Source: Pseudomonadota bacterium (GTDB lineage: Bacteria > Myxococcota_A > Polyangia > Polyangiales > Polyangiaceae). From it: 44,445 nucleotides of DNA. The stretch's first letter is position 1, and every line of letters starts with the position of its first letter. The translations under genes were made by a program, and so were the position numbers. The notes below the pieces were generated by a model. The model was given only the letters and a program-made list of their open reading frames with translations. It made no database searches and was not told the origin of the DNA. Below, one piece after another: positions 7,131 through 15,813 of the stretch. The DNA is taken from NCBI GenBank assembly GCA_023428245.1, contig JAEYYX010000065.1:1-44445 (forward strand), read 5' to 3'.

Positions 7131-8414
7131 TTAGCGCTCGGTCATCTGCTGCATCTTCTGGATCGCCGAAGCGTTCGGCAGGCCCACAGCGACCACGGCG
7201 CGCCCTTCCCGGCAGAAGATCCGCTCGGCCACGTCGCGGACGTCCTGTCTCGTCACAGAGAGGAGCTCGTCGAGCCGTTCATCGGCGGATTCGGCTGTGC
7301 CCGTGAGCTGCGCGAAGGCCGCGTGGTCGGAGACCTCCCCTGGATCGTCGAGAACGGCTTCAAGCTGCCAGCGAGCGCGCTTGAGAGCGCGCTCGAACTC
7401 GAGCTCGGTCGGGCCATGAGCGGCGATGTCCGAGGTGATGGCGAGGATTTTCTCGAGCACCCGCGGCGCGCGCTCATGGGCCGTGTCGGCGATGATCTCA
7501 AAGACACCGCCGTCTTCGAATGCCTCGTTCGCTCCGACGACGTCGTAACAGAGCCCGCCTTCGTCACAGAGCCCATGATAGAGGCGCGTCGAAAGCCCGT
7601 CGTCGAGCACGCGCAAGAGCATCTCGGTCGCGCGGTCGGCAGGGTCGCGATAGCCGGGGCTTCGGTGGGCGACGTAGACGCGCGTCTGACTCGAGCCGGC
7701 GTGTTTCGCCGAAGCGAAGGCGGGGCCTTGGGGCGGCGCGATGGGCGGGCCACTGATCCGGGTTCCAACGGGCAGGTCTGAGAAGTTCTTCTCGAAAGAC
7801 GCGAGCACTCGCGTCGGCTCAAGTGGCCCGGCGATAGCGACAACGAGCCCTTCTCCCACGTAGGTGCGCGCGTGGTGGGCCCGGAGGTCGGCGTCGGTGA
7901 AGCTATTGACCGTCTCGAGAGTGCCTCCGAGCGGGGCTCCGAGGGGGTGCCCCGGGAAGCTGAGCTTTCGGCCGAGGCTCGTCGCGGAGACGACCTGGCC
8001 CTTTTCGTCGAGCTCGTCGAGCAGCTCTTCGCGGATGATGCCGCGCTCGAGCTCGATGTCCGCGAAGAGTGGGCTTCTGATGACCTCGGAAAGGAGCGCT
8101 AAGGTTGGTTCGAAGCTCTCCCGTGGGACGGCGATCGTGAGTGTGCCGTGGTCGGAGGCGGTGCTGGCGTTCAGGGTGCCGCCGAGATCTTCGAAAGCGC
8201 TGGCCAGGGTGTGCGCGGAGGGATGGAGCTCCGTGCCTCGGAACAACATGTGCTCGAGGAAATGGCTCACGCCTGAGGTCTTCTCGTTCTCGAAGCGACT
8301 TCCGGTGCGTAAGTACACCGAAATCACGACGCGACGGACCGCGGGCATGTAGAGCGCCGTCCCTCGGACTCGGGACGGCAGGGTCAATTTTTCTCGGAGG
8401 AGTTCGTCAGCCAA
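7131..8414 (-). CDS. M16-family zinc metallopeptidase (pitrilysin/processing-peptidase type)
   Basis: 427 residues, the usual length of a single-unit M16B enzyme. The inverted zinc motif HFLEH is at residues 51-55 (His51, Glu54, His55), and the third ligand is expected near Glu129/Glu130 (RGIIREELLDELDE), the family spacing of about 75. The catalytic residues look intact. The C-terminal half carries the second M16 domain (TRVYVAHRSPGYRDP, then ARWQLEAVLDDPGEVSDH). The start is TTG at 8414, only 9 nt after the stop of the upstream isomerase gene, so the two form an operon. No signal peptide is seen, so the site of action (cytoplasm or periplasm) is unclear. Substrates are probably small peptides. 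Confidence 0.9.
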   Translation of the reverse strand: MADELLREKLTLPSRVRGTALYMPAVRRVVISVYLRTGSRFENEKTSGVSHFLEHMLFRGTELHPSAHTLASAFEDLGGTLNASTASDHGTLTIAVPRESFEPTLALLSEVIRSPLFADIELERGIIREELLDELDEKGQVVSATSLGRKLSFPGHPLGAPLGGTLETVNSFTDADLRAHHARTYVGEGLVVAIAGPLEPTRVLASFEKNFSDLPVGTRISGPPIAPPQGPAFASAKHAGSSQTRVYVAHRSPGYRDPADRATEMLLRVLDDGLSTRLYHGLCDEGGLCYDVVGANEAFEDGGVFEIIADTAHERAPRVLEKILAITSDIAAHGPTELEFERALKRARWQLEAVLDDPGEVSDHAAFAQLTGTAESADERLDELLSVTRQDVRDVAERIFCREGRAVVAVGLPNASAIQKMQQMTER

Positions 8415-8423
8415 AGCTTTTTT

Positions 8424-10115
8424 CTAGCCCGCATTCTCGGGCTTGGTCGTCGCCGATGCGCTCGGCGCGTAGCGGTCGTCGTAGCTCGCGCCGCCCGCTT
8501 TCTCGATGAGCTCCGCGACGTAGTCGGCGAGCACCTGCTCCGCCTTACGGCGGCGGAGGATCGGGAGGATGTCGTCCCGCTCCTTTTCGAACTTCTCGCG
8601 AGTGTAGGGCTCTTTCTCTTTGAGCTGGAGGAGAGCGAAGCCGTCCGTGAGCGGGACCGGGGTCTTGGTGATCTCGCCGGGCTCCTTCATGTCGAAGACG
8701 AGTTGAGCCGGAGATTCGGTTCCACTCGCTCCCTCGACAGGGCTGTCTTCGATCGAGAACGGCGCTGTCACGTCCGTCTTCGGGCGGGACTCGTCGGTGA
8801 GCGCGAGCGGAACGTTGCCGAGCTGCCCGCTAGCGAGAAATGAGCTGAGGACCTTTTCGGTGGCCGCCTCGAGGGACGGCTCGGTGGCGATAGTTGCGAG
8901 CACTAGGTCGGCGAACTTGCGTGCCTCTTCGATGCCGAGGGCGCGGGACGAAAGCTCGTAGCTGACGAAAGCGCGCGCGAGAGCCTCGGAAGTCTCGGCG
9001 GTGACGCGGTCTTCAAGCCAGAGGACGTGGAACCCGCGCGGGGTGCGCACGACGTCCGTCATCTCGCCGGGCTTCTCGAGCTTGCCGGCGGCAGTCAGGA
9101 GTTCCTCGGAGCCTGCGCCGTAGCGCGCGTCGAGGCATCCCAGGCGTCCGCCGACAGCGGCACTGTCCGCTTCGCTCTCCTTGCGGATGAGCGCTTCGCG
9201 AGCCGCAGCATCTTTGAGTCGGGGCAGAAGCGAACGGAGCTTCTTCTCGACGGCTTCGTCGCTCTCGGTGCCGCCGGTCTTGAGAGCGAACTCTTGGACA
9301 ACGGGGCATCCGGGCTGGAAGCGAGAGGCAGCGGCCTTCGTGGCCTCTCCGATTTCCTTTTCGTGGCTCGAGACGAAGCTCTTGATGTCAGCCTCGCTGG
9401 GGAAGCGCACGTAACGCTCGAACCAGGCGCGATGAATCGTGAGCACGCGGGCGACGGCCTTGGATTGGGTACGTTCGAGAGAGAGGAAAGCTTCCTCTTC
9501 GGAGACGCGCACAGGTTCGGTGATGAGCTCACGGACGCGCTCTGCTGTCGCCTCTCGGACCTGCATCTCCTTGAAGTGATTCGGGCTTCGGCCCGTCGTG
9601 CGCCGAACCACGCGCTCATAACGCGCATATTCAAAGGCGCCCTTCTGCAGGACGGGCAGGGCCCGCAGGCCGATCGTCCCCGGCGCGCAGGTCCGCTCGT
9701 CGTCGAGGCAAAGCGCGAGGCTCATGGCGAGCCGCTCGCGGCCCTCTGCAGGCAACGAAACGCGGGCGCGACCCGAGATCAAATCTTCGTCGATCGCCGT
9801 CTCACTGGCAGAGATTCCGAGAGCCTTGGCTTCACGGAGCAGGACTTCACGTTCGACGAGGCCTCGGGCGACTTGGCGCTTCAGGTCAAGCTGTTGGACG
9901 GCGCGATCGTTCAGTCCGACCGAAACGACGAGTCCATAGGCCGCGGTGTACTCTTTTGGATCGATGCACGAGCTGCCCACACGCGCTGCGCATTCTGAGC
10001 CAAACGTACTACCGCCGCCGCCCTGCATACCGCCAATGGCGAAGGCAACAATGATGGCGACTACGATCGCCCCGAGGACGAGCTGACCGAGAAAGCTATC
10101 GCGGAGGGAACGCAT
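8424..10115 (-). CDS. PpiD/SurA-type membrane-anchored peptidyl-prolyl isomerase
   Basis: 563 residues. A short N-terminus leads to one membrane helix (about 8-30, GQLVLGAIVVAIIVAFAIGG), as in PpiD. The SurA-N-like helical region follows (about 60-260; LDLKRQVARGLVEREVLLREA). A parvulin-like domain lies at about 300-380 (GGRLGCLDARYGAGSEELL, then VVRTPRGFHVLWLEDR), where the GGxLG and GFH/LxLE positions match the rotamase fold. A second parvulin-like trace follows near 470-530 (GFALLQLKEKEPYTREKFEK). It should help fold secreted or outer-membrane proteins, which suits a lipoprotein-rich genome. It is upstream of and probably co-transcribed with the M16 peptidase gene. Confidence 0.85.
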   Translation of the reverse strand: MRSLRDSFLGQLVLGAIVVAIIVAFAIGGMQGGGGSTFGSECAARVGSSCIDPKEYTAAYGLVVSVGLNDRAVQQLDLKRQVARGLVEREVLLREAKALGISASETAIDEDLISGRARVSLPAEGRERLAMSLALCLDDERTCAPGTIGLRALPVLQKGAFEYARYERVVRRTTGRSPNHFKEMQVREATAERVRELITEPVRVSEEEAFLSLERTQSKAVARVLTIHRAWFERYVRFPSEADIKSFVSSHEKEIGEATKAAASRFQPGCPVVQEFALKTGGTESDEAVEKKLRSLLPRLKDAAAREALIRKESEADSAAVGGRLGCLDARYGAGSEELLTAAGKLEKPGEMTDVVRTPRGFHVLWLEDRVTAETSEALARAFVSYELSSRALGIEEARKFADLVLATIATEPSLEAATEKVLSSFLASGQLGNVPLALTDESRPKTDVTAPFSIEDSPVEGASGTESPAQLVFDMKEPGEITKTPVPLTDGFALLQLKEKEPYTREKFEKERDDILPILRRRKAEQVLADYVAELIEKAGGASYDDRYAPSASATTKPENAG

Positions 10116-10199
10116 GGGGGGGCGCCCATACCACGGGATCTAGGGCTCGTCCGCGGCCCTTCGTCCGCAAGGTCCAACCATGCGAAATGATTGGCACTA

Positions 10200-10646
10200 T
10201 TATGAGTCGCCACCGGTTCGGGGCAGGGCGAGCGCTCCCTGGATCGCGGCCGGGATGTCCTCGGGCCCGCCGAGCGGTTTCGCGAGGGAAACCTCGCAGA
10301 CCGTATCGAGGGCGGCCCCGGCATTGTTCATGTCGGGGATCGTCACCTCTTTCGCGCCGATTCGCTCATAGCCAAGGGCGAGGAACGCTTCTCCGAGGCT
10401 CTCGGCAAAGGAGCGAGCATCGTCGAGGCTTTGCCCCGGAAAATGGAGCATCTGTGCGCGCACCGTCACGTGAATCGTGAGCGGATCGGGAGAAACGGAA
10501 ATCCCGGAGTCGAGGATCAAGTTGTCACGGACGCGCTCTGCCAGCAGGACCTCCTGAGCGCGAGTGCCGTACATCTGGTAGCCAGCGCTCCGGATGAGGC
10601 GCTTCAGCTCGTCGAGTGCGAGCGGTCCGTTCGTTCTTTCACTCAT
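10200..10646 (-). CDS. Orphan conserved-looking cytoplasmic protein
   Basis: 148 residues from the ATG at 10646, chosen because GGGGAGAG lies 7-8 nt upstream; a longer reading from 10673 would include this site. The protein is acidic to neutral, with no signal or membrane segment. It looks like a compact alpha/beta domain: a helical start (LALDELKRLIRSAGYQMYGT), strands around PDPLTIHVTVRAQMLHFPG, and a helix (ARSFAESLGEAFLALGYE). I do not recognise the family. It lies 84 bp upstream of the isomerase gene on the same strand and could be the first gene of that operon. Confidence 0.7.
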   Translation of the reverse strand: MSERTNGPLALDELKRLIRSAGYQMYGTRAQEVLLAERVRDNLILDSGISVSPDPLTIHVTVRAQMLHFPGQSLDDARSFAESLGEAFLALGYERIGAKEVTIPDMNNAGAALDTVCEVSLAKPLGGPEDIPAAIQGALALPRTGGDS

Positions 10647-10879
10647 CCTGACTCTCTCCCCAATATCGCGCACCTAGGAGGGGGGCGCTAGAACGTGATG
10701 CAAAAATGAAACAGCGCGCCAGCTGGTGCGAGGGGGTGCGCCTTTTTTTGATCTGTGCCAAATCCCCCGGGAGCGTCTTTGACTATGTGGTCGATTTTCG
10801 GGGACGCGGCGGGTCTTTCCTGTGGTGGTGCGGCCCGAGGAGGTAGGCGGCCGCGCGAGGCTCAGGTATAAAGGAGAGC

Positions 10880-11170
10880 GTGACACAGCGGCGCAGCCTC
10901 GGAGGAGCCCGACGTGAGGCGACGGAACGCGTCGTCCTGCGAGGGTCCGGCGTCGACGAGGAGGCTTGGACTCTGAACGTCAGCCGCGGCGGACTTCGCG
11001 TCGTGGTCGAGGGGGCGCTTTTTGTCGGGTCCCAATATTCGGTTGCGTTTCCTGACGGGAGCGAGCGGCCGGTGAAGGTCGTGTGGCTCCGCGAGGAGGC
11101 GGACGGCCAAATTGCAGGACTTCAGTTCCTCGACGGCCCCGTGATTGATGTTCCGGGAGGTCTCGACTGA
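10880..11170 (+). CDS. PilZ-domain protein, putative c-di-GMP receptor
   Basis: 96 residues; GTG start preceded by AAGGAG. This is a stand-alone PilZ domain. It has an Arg-rich N-terminal strand (RREATERVVLR) in place of the RxxxR loop, then NVSRGG, matching the [D/N]xSxxG motif that binds cyclic di-GMP, and the closing strand IAGLQFLD, typical of PilZ. It should act in the cytoplasm as a c-di-GMP responsive effector or adaptor. The stop lies 9 bp before the GTG of the helicase gene, so the two are probably co-transcribed, although no functional link is obvious. Confidence 0.85.
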   Translation: MTQRRSLGGARREATERVVLRGSGVDEEAWTLNVSRGGLRVVVEGALFVGSQYSVAFPDGSERPVKVVWLREEADGQIAGLQFLDGPVIDVPGGLD

Positions 11171-11179
11171 GATGCGCGC

Positions 11180-13171
11180 GTGAGCGCGCGCTCCGCACGT
11201 GAGATTCTCGGACCGAGGGGCCCCTTCGCCGCTCGGCTGCGGGGCTACGAGCCTCGTCCGGGACAGCTCGACGTCGCCGACGCGGTCGAAGCTCTGCTCG
11301 ACAACGAAGGTACGCTGCTCTGCGAAGCAGGGACCGGGATCGGAAAGACCTTTGCCTATCTCGTTCCCGCCCTGCTCTCGGGACGCACCACGATCATCTC
11401 GACCGCGACAAAGAACCTCCAGGATCAGATCGCCGAACGCGACTTACCTCTCGTGCAAGAGGCGCTCGGAACCGACGTCCCCGTCGCGGTCATGAAAGGG
11501 CTCGGCAATTACCTGTGCCGGCGGCGCTACCGCGAGTTCACCCAGAGCGCAGAGGCGATGCGGCCGATCTATGCGCGCGATCTCGACAATATTCGCGCCT
11601 GGCTCAAGCGGACCGAGACCGGCGACCTGACCGAGCTCCCCTTCGTCTCGGAGCAGTCGCGGGTGCTCGCGGAGATCTCGTCTTCGAGCGACACGCGCAT
11701 CGGTCCGCGCTGCGCTCACTACAATGAGTGTTTTGTGACGCAGATGCGCGCGGAGGCCGAGGCCGCCCGCATCATTGTCGTAAACCACCATCTGTTCTTC
11801 GCGGATCTCGCCTTGCGTGGGCCGCATCCGGGCCGCGTCTTGCCTGACTATGATTCGGTCATTTTCGACGAAGCGCACCAGATAGAAGACATCGCGGCGC
11901 TCTTCTTCGGCGCGCGTCTCTCGCTCTCCATGATCCTGCGCTTGCTCGCTGAGCTCCGCCGCGCCCTCGGCCGAGTGCCGACGCTCGGGGCCGAGAAGGG
12001 GATCATCGGCACGATGGGATTCGTTGAAAATTGCGAGGAGACGGCGCAGAAATTCTTCGCTTCCCTCGAAGAGCCAGGGACACGAGCTCCTGCGCCGCGC
12101 ACTTTCGGTCCGGGGGACCTTGAGGGACTCATGAAGTCCGCGGAGCCGCTCCGGCGAGTGCTCCGAGACCTCCGGGACAGCCTCCGGGGCACTCTCGTGC
12201 GCATCGATGAAGCGGAGCTCAGCGAACCCCTCGAACAAGCCGCTCGTCGCCTAGAGTCTTATGAAGAGGAGCTCGCCGCCATGGGAACCGGAACGGAGGG
12301 TCGCGTCGTTTGGTACGACCTGGCCGCGAAGGCCCTCGTCTCGACGCCCGTCGACCTGAGCTACATCCTGCGCGATCGTTTGTTCGACCAGATTCCGGCG
12401 GTCGGGCTCTTGAGCGCGACCCTGGCGACCGGTAGACGCGACAAGAGTTCTGGCTTTGATTTCGTGAAGAGGCGGCTCGGCGTGCCGAAGGCGGCCTTCG
12501 TTCGAGAGCTCCGGGTCGAGTCGCCCTTCGATTACGAGAAGAACTGTCTCCTCTACTTGCCGACGGATCTGCCGGCAGTGAGCGAACCTGAGTTTCCGCG
12601 GGCAGCTGCTGCGCGAGCTGTTTCTCTGATCGACGCATCGGAGGGCGGGGCGTTCTTTTTGACGACTTCGATCCAAGCGGCGCAAACCTTCGCGCGCGCG
12701 CTTCGGCAGAGCGGCGTGAAATATCCGATTTACGCCCAAGGGGAGCGGCCGAAAGATGCGCTCATTGCCGCGTTCCGAGCGGCAGAGAACGCCGTCCTTG
12801 TCGCGACCATGAGTTTCTGGGAGGGCGTGGACGTGCCCGGGCGGGCGCTTCGGCTCGTCATCTTGGACAAGCTGCCATTTTCGGTGCCGACCGACCCAGT
12901 GATCCAGGCGCGCAGTCGCGCCATCGAAGCGCGCGGTGGGTCTCCCTTCGTCGAGCTGAGTTTACCGGAGGCGGCGATCACGTTGAAACAAGGTTTCGGT
13001 CGGCTCATTCGTACCGAGACCGATCGCGGTGTCGTCGCCATCTTCGATAGTCGGATCGTGACGCGCAGCTACGGGAAGCAGCTCCTCTTTGCCCTCCCGG
13101 AGGCTCCTCGCACGTCTTCGCTCGAGGAAGCCCGCGCACGCGCGCGAACATTCGCGCTCATCGAACGCTAG
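11180..13171 (+). CDS. dinG: DinG/YoaA-family ATP-dependent DNA helicase (XPD-like)
   Basis: 663 residues, typical of the family. Walker A is CEAGTGIGKT (Lys56), Walker B is IFDEAHQI, the SAT motif is LSATLATG, and the C-terminal helicase motifs are FWEGVDVPG and QGFGRLIR. The iron-sulfur insertion is present between motifs I and II: Cys113 (NYLCRRRY), Cys178 and Cys184 (RCAHYNEC). The fourth expected Cys, five residues before Cys178, is Arg173 (codon CGC). Spacing otherwise matches the four cysteines known from E. coli DinG. The GTG start at 11180 overlaps a three-codon ATG-CGC-GCG-TGA frame. The role is unwinding damaged DNA, R-loops or forks. The stop codon is the first element of a 27-bp direct repeat. 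Confidence 0.92.
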   Translation: MSARSAREILGPRGPFAARLRGYEPRPGQLDVADAVEALLDNEGTLLCEAGTGIGKTFAYLVPALLSGRTTIISTATKNLQDQIAERDLPLVQEALGTDVPVAVMKGLGNYLCRRRYREFTQSAEAMRPIYARDLDNIRAWLKRTETGDLTELPFVSEQSRVLAEISSSSDTRIGPRCAHYNECFVTQMRAEAEAARIIVVNHHLFFADLALRGPHPGRVLPDYDSVIFDEAHQIEDIAALFFGARLSLSMILRLLAELRRALGRVPTLGAEKGIIGTMGFVENCEETAQKFFASLEEPGTRAPAPRTFGPGDLEGLMKSAEPLRRVLRDLRDSLRGTLVRIDEAELSEPLEQAARRLESYEEELAAMGTGTEGRVVWYDLAAKALVSTPVDLSYILRDRLFDQIPAVGLLSATLATGRRDKSSGFDFVKRRLGVPKAAFVRELRVESPFDYEKNCLLYLPTDLPAVSEPEFPRAAAARAVSLIDASEGGAFFLTTSIQAAQTFARALRQSGVKYPIYAQGERPKDALIAAFRAAENAVLVATMSFWEGVDVPGRALRLVILDKLPFSVPTDPVIQARSRAIEARGGSPFVELSLPEAAITLKQGFGRLIRTETDRGVVAIFDSRIVTRSYGKQLLFALPEAPRTSSLEEARARARTFALIER

Positions 13172-13195
13172 CATAACGCGGACCGTGCGGAGCGC
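13169..13195. repeat. 27-bp direct repeat, left copy (att-like)
   Basis: It begins with the helicase stop codon and reads TAGCATAACGCGGACC and onward to GGAGCGC. An identical 27-bp copy lies at 13848-13874. The two copies bracket the protease remnant and the small lipoprotein gene, 679 bp apart. Confidence 0.95.
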
Positions 13196-13204
13196 TGGGG
13201 CGAG

Positions 13205-13476
13205 CAGTGTGAGTCTCAACGTCGCCTGCGCCGAACGGCGCACCGGGCCACCTCATGACCGGCTACAAGGGGGCTTAGCTTACGGTTCTGGGCGTGGCGA
13301 CGGACGGCTCGGATAGCTTTTGGCTTTGCGCTGAGGCAAACGTAAGAATGGGCTGGCCAGCCCTTTACGACAAGGTTGGCTTCATCGAGACTACCCTTCG
13401 GGCGGGGGTATATGGCGCGGCCTTTTCTTGTGGCCGCTATTCTTCGGGAAGCAATGCGTACATGCGTTGTTGGTAG
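13205..13476 (+). pseudogene. Remnant of the C-terminal part of a trypsin-like serine protease
   Basis: The reading frame ending at 13476 encodes a tail that matches the C-terminus of the intact protease at 16916-17851: YDKVGFIETTLR and FSCGRYSSGSNAYMRCW against YDKVAWIEGVLR and FSCTRYSSGANAYMKCY. Upstream in the same frame, LTVLGVATDG corresponds to the YIAVGAAATA strand after the catalytic Ser. Further upstream, in another frame, CAERRTGPP may be a ruined CDGDSGGP block, so a frameshift and loss of the nucleophile are likely. The catalytic His and Asp regions and the signal peptide are absent. It lies 50 bp upstream of a Cys-rich lipoprotein gene, like the intact protease genes. Confidence 0.8.
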
Positions 13477-13526
13477 GCGGGCTTGCCCGCTCTTGAGCTC
13501 GGTGCAAGGCAATGGAGGGGGATTTG

Positions 13527-13850
13527 ATGCGCATCAGTGAGAACGATGTCCTCCGGCGGGCGCGAGCGGTCGCTCGCGTGGCTCCGCTTGTTTGGATTTT
13601 GCTGGGGCTGGGGTGTGGGCAGGGACGAGAGGCGTCGGTTTCGAAAGAAGGCGCCCGAGTCGAACCTTCCGCGGAAAGCGGGCCGGGATCGGACACTCCG
13701 GGGGCGGATACGGCTCCTTCGGACTGTGCCTTCGCTGTGGGAGCGTCGTGCTTCGCCTCCTTAGATGCAGCGTGCGCGGCGCTTGGGTGCCCGCGGAAGG
13801 TTTGCTCTGCAACGTATTCGCTGCCCAGCGAAGTGACCTGCGACCGGTAG
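13527..13850 (+). CDS. Small Cys-rich lipoprotein (protease-associated family)
   Basis: 107 residues from the ATG at 13527, preceded by GGAGGGGG; the ATG at 13512 lies upstream of this ribosome site. The lipoprotein signal ends in LLGLGC. A Ser/Pro/Ala-rich linker leads to a domain of about 45 residues with six Cys, ending VCSATYSLPSEVTC. The pattern C-x4-S-x4-V-x-C at the C-terminus is shared with the lipoproteins at 15997-16314, 24556-24990 and 28819-29265. It follows a protease remnant. Three disulfides are plausible. The function is unknown; inhibitor, immunity or chaperone for the secreted protease are guesses from context. Confidence 0.75.
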   Translation: MRISENDVLRRARAVARVAPLVWILLGLGCGQGREASVSKEGARVEPSAESGPGSDTPGADTAPSDCAFAVGASCFASLDAACAALGCPRKVCSATYSLPSEVTCDR

Positions 13851-13874
13851 CATAACGCGGACCGTGCGGAGCGC
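13848..13874. repeat. 27-bp direct repeat, right copy (att-like)
   Basis: Identical to 13169-13195. It begins with the stop codon of the small lipoprotein gene and ends 2 bp before the stop codon of the convergent HEAT-repeat gene. See the left copy for context. Confidence 0.95.
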
Positions 13875-13875
13875 C

Positions 13876-15813
13876 CTACGTCGAGTACTTTCGAACGAGG
13901 CGCTCTGCGTAACCCTGTACCTCGGGATCGGGGTCGGTGGTGGCCACGTCCCTGAGAACAGCGAGCAGCTCGGGGGCGAGCGGGAGATAGCGACCGAGAA
14001 CTTGGAGGGCGAGGATGCGGAGCGTCCGAGAGGAGCCGCTCTTCGCGAGCGACGCGAGCGGTGCCATGAGGGTCGGCGAGTAGGGGCGATTGAGCGCCGC
14101 CGAGAGCGCTTCTCGTACGATGCCTTCGGTCGCGTCGGAGAGACCTCGAGCGATGAGCGCATCGGCGCGCGGTCCGGGAACGAGCCGAGCGCAAGCAATC
14201 GCGCCCATCCGAATGTTCGGATGAGTATTCTCGAAGTAACTTTCACAGGTATCGAGCCCGAGCTCGCTTCCCGAGTTGCCTATGGCGCGCAGTCCGACCT
14301 CGGTGTCGCTCGGCGTCTTCGCTTGTTTTACGCCGTCCTTGAGCTCTTCGACGATCGGAATCGCGGCGGCCGGGTCCGAGTCCTTGAGCGAATGGGCAGC
14401 GCTCCCGAGGCCAAGTTTCGCCTGATTTCCGTGACTCGGGTCCGTCCGCGTCTCCCTCAAGAACTCGACGGTCTCGGGAGTCGGAGCCTTCGTCGTGCTG
14501 AGGTTGATCAAACTCGAGCGTGTTTGTTCGTGGTCGAAGCGGCGTTCGCTGAGCAGCTCTCGAAGGAGGGCCTGCGATTCTGGTGTGCCGGCGCTTCCGA
14601 TCGCGTCGAGGAGGAGCTTCTGATCCTGGCCTGCGCGTACTTTGGTACCAGCTTCTGCGAGCGCTCCTGGGTCGATGCGCAGCTTGCTCACAAGGGAGGA
14701 GAAGAGGCGCGCTTCGCCTTGGCGATTGCGGGGGACGGCGCCCTCGAGCTCAACGATGGATTGCGTGAGTTGACCGAGCGTTCGTCCGGCGGCCGACGCA
14801 GCGTCGCGATCTCGACGACGAGACTCGTCAGGAGGGAGTTGATCGATAGATGCTGATACCCAGTCGCCTTTTGTTAGGGACTTCGCTTGTGCGACCGGGA
14901 TTTGATGGGATTCGCGACGAGTGAGCTCGAATCGAGTCCTACTCTCCATGGGGGCAATCCCTCCACTCACGGTCACGCGCGTGTCTTCTTGAACGCTGAC
15001 GGAGTCGACCGGCGCGCTCCAGCTCACAATGGATTCGTGCTTTCCGAGACGATGGACGTGATTGGATGCGAGGACCTCGACGGTGACGTCGGGACTCTGG
15101 GATGGCGCACTTCCTCGAGCTTCTACGAGAGAGATGTAGGCGAGCTTTGTCTTTCTGACTTGATCACCGTCGAGCACGTACTCGAAGTCCGCCTTCCCTG
15201 TGAGGTCGGGCTCGACGGTGCTCCATTGGGCTTTTGAGAGAGGGGCCTCGGAGTCGGGGCTGACGCGCTGAAGAAGCGAGGCGACTGACTTGAAAATGGA
15301 GAACCCGGTGGTACCGAGCTTTGGGGGCATCTGCACGCGATCTACGCGTCCGTTCCGCTGAAAGAAGATCAGGAATGGCTGCGTAAGCTCTTGCCCAAGC
15401 TCGGACGTTCTCAGCATCGCTTGCCCATTCGCTCTTGACTCGATTTGTGCATCGAGGAGCTGGGCGGAGAGGACGAGTTGGGGTGCTGGTCCCTCGACGC
15501 GCGTCAACGCGAGCGTCGCCTTCACGTCAATGTGACTCAGATCTTCCCGCTCCTCGAGTCCTGTGTCCGCGTTCTGCCCCACGGCTTCGGCGTCGCTCAC
15601 CCAATGCATCGCGTAACGCACCTGCTGGCCAACGGGCCAGTCGCTTTGCATTGTGGGAGAGGGAGTAGTCGTTCCCACTGGGTCGGAGGATCGAGACGAG
15701 AGAAGGAACCAAACGGCTCCGCCGCAAACTAATATGGCGAGTGCCAGCGGAAGCAGGCGCTCGCTACCACGCCATAGTGGGCGAGTTGATGTGGTGTCTG
15801 TAGTCTCGGCCAT
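13876..15813 (-). CDS. Membrane-anchored protein with beta-rich N-terminal domain and HEAT-repeat superhelix
   Basis: 645 residues. One membrane helix near the N-terminus (about 18-38, LLPLALAILVCGGAVWFLL) with the rest presumably periplasmic. Residues about 60-315 are beta-rich (VGQQVRYAMHWVSDAE, then ESRTRFELTRRE). From about 345 to the end runs a helical superhelix with HEAT-like units (QALLRELLSERRF, ADALIARGLSDATEGIVREA, LRILALQVLGRYL, DPDPEVQGYAERLV). A beta barrel followed by a helical superhelix is the layout of the vitellogenin / lipid-transfer N-terminal module, so a lipid-carrying role is possible but only inferred from layout. It is convergent with the lipoprotein gene at 13527. 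Confidence 0.8.
   Translation of the reverse strand: MAETTDTTSTRPLWRGSERLLPLALAILVCGGAVWFLLSSRSSDPVGTTTPSPTMQSDWPVGQQVRYAMHWVSDAEAVGQNADTGLEEREDLSHIDVKATLALTRVEGPAPQLVLSAQLLDAQIESRANGQAMLRTSELGQELTQPFLIFFQRNGRVDRVQMPPKLGTTGFSIFKSVASLLQRVSPDSEAPLSKAQWSTVEPDLTGKADFEYVLDGDQVRKTKLAYISLVEARGSAPSQSPDVTVEVLASNHVHRLGKHESIVSWSAPVDSVSVQEDTRVTVSGGIAPMESRTRFELTRRESHQIPVAQAKSLTKGDWVSASIDQLPPDESRRRDRDAASAAGRTLGQLTQSIVELEGAVPRNRQGEARLFSSLVSKLRIDPGALAEAGTKVRAGQDQKLLLDAIGSAGTPESQALLRELLSERRFDHEQTRSSLINLSTTKAPTPETVEFLRETRTDPSHGNQAKLGLGSAAHSLKDSDPAAAIPIVEELKDGVKQAKTPSDTEVGLRAIGNSGSELGLDTCESYFENTHPNIRMGAIACARLVPGPRADALIARGLSDATEGIVREALSAALNRPYSPTLMAPLASLAKSGSSRTLRILALQVLGRYLPLAPELLAVLRDVATTDPDPEVQGYAERLVRKYST

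Noticed and set aside
10720..10780. Possible terminator around a T-run at about 10743-10750
   Set aside because: The flanking G/C segments pair only weakly (four or five bases) and the site is between divergent genes, where a terminator is not expected.
11172..11183. Three-codon ATG-CGC-GCG-TGA frame overlapping the helicase start
   Set aside because: Too short to support as a leader peptide; probably chance in GC-rich DNA.
13864..14856. 330-codon plus-strand open frame after the 27-bp repeat
   Set aside because: Antisense to the HEAT-repeat gene, whose helical repeats are clear.
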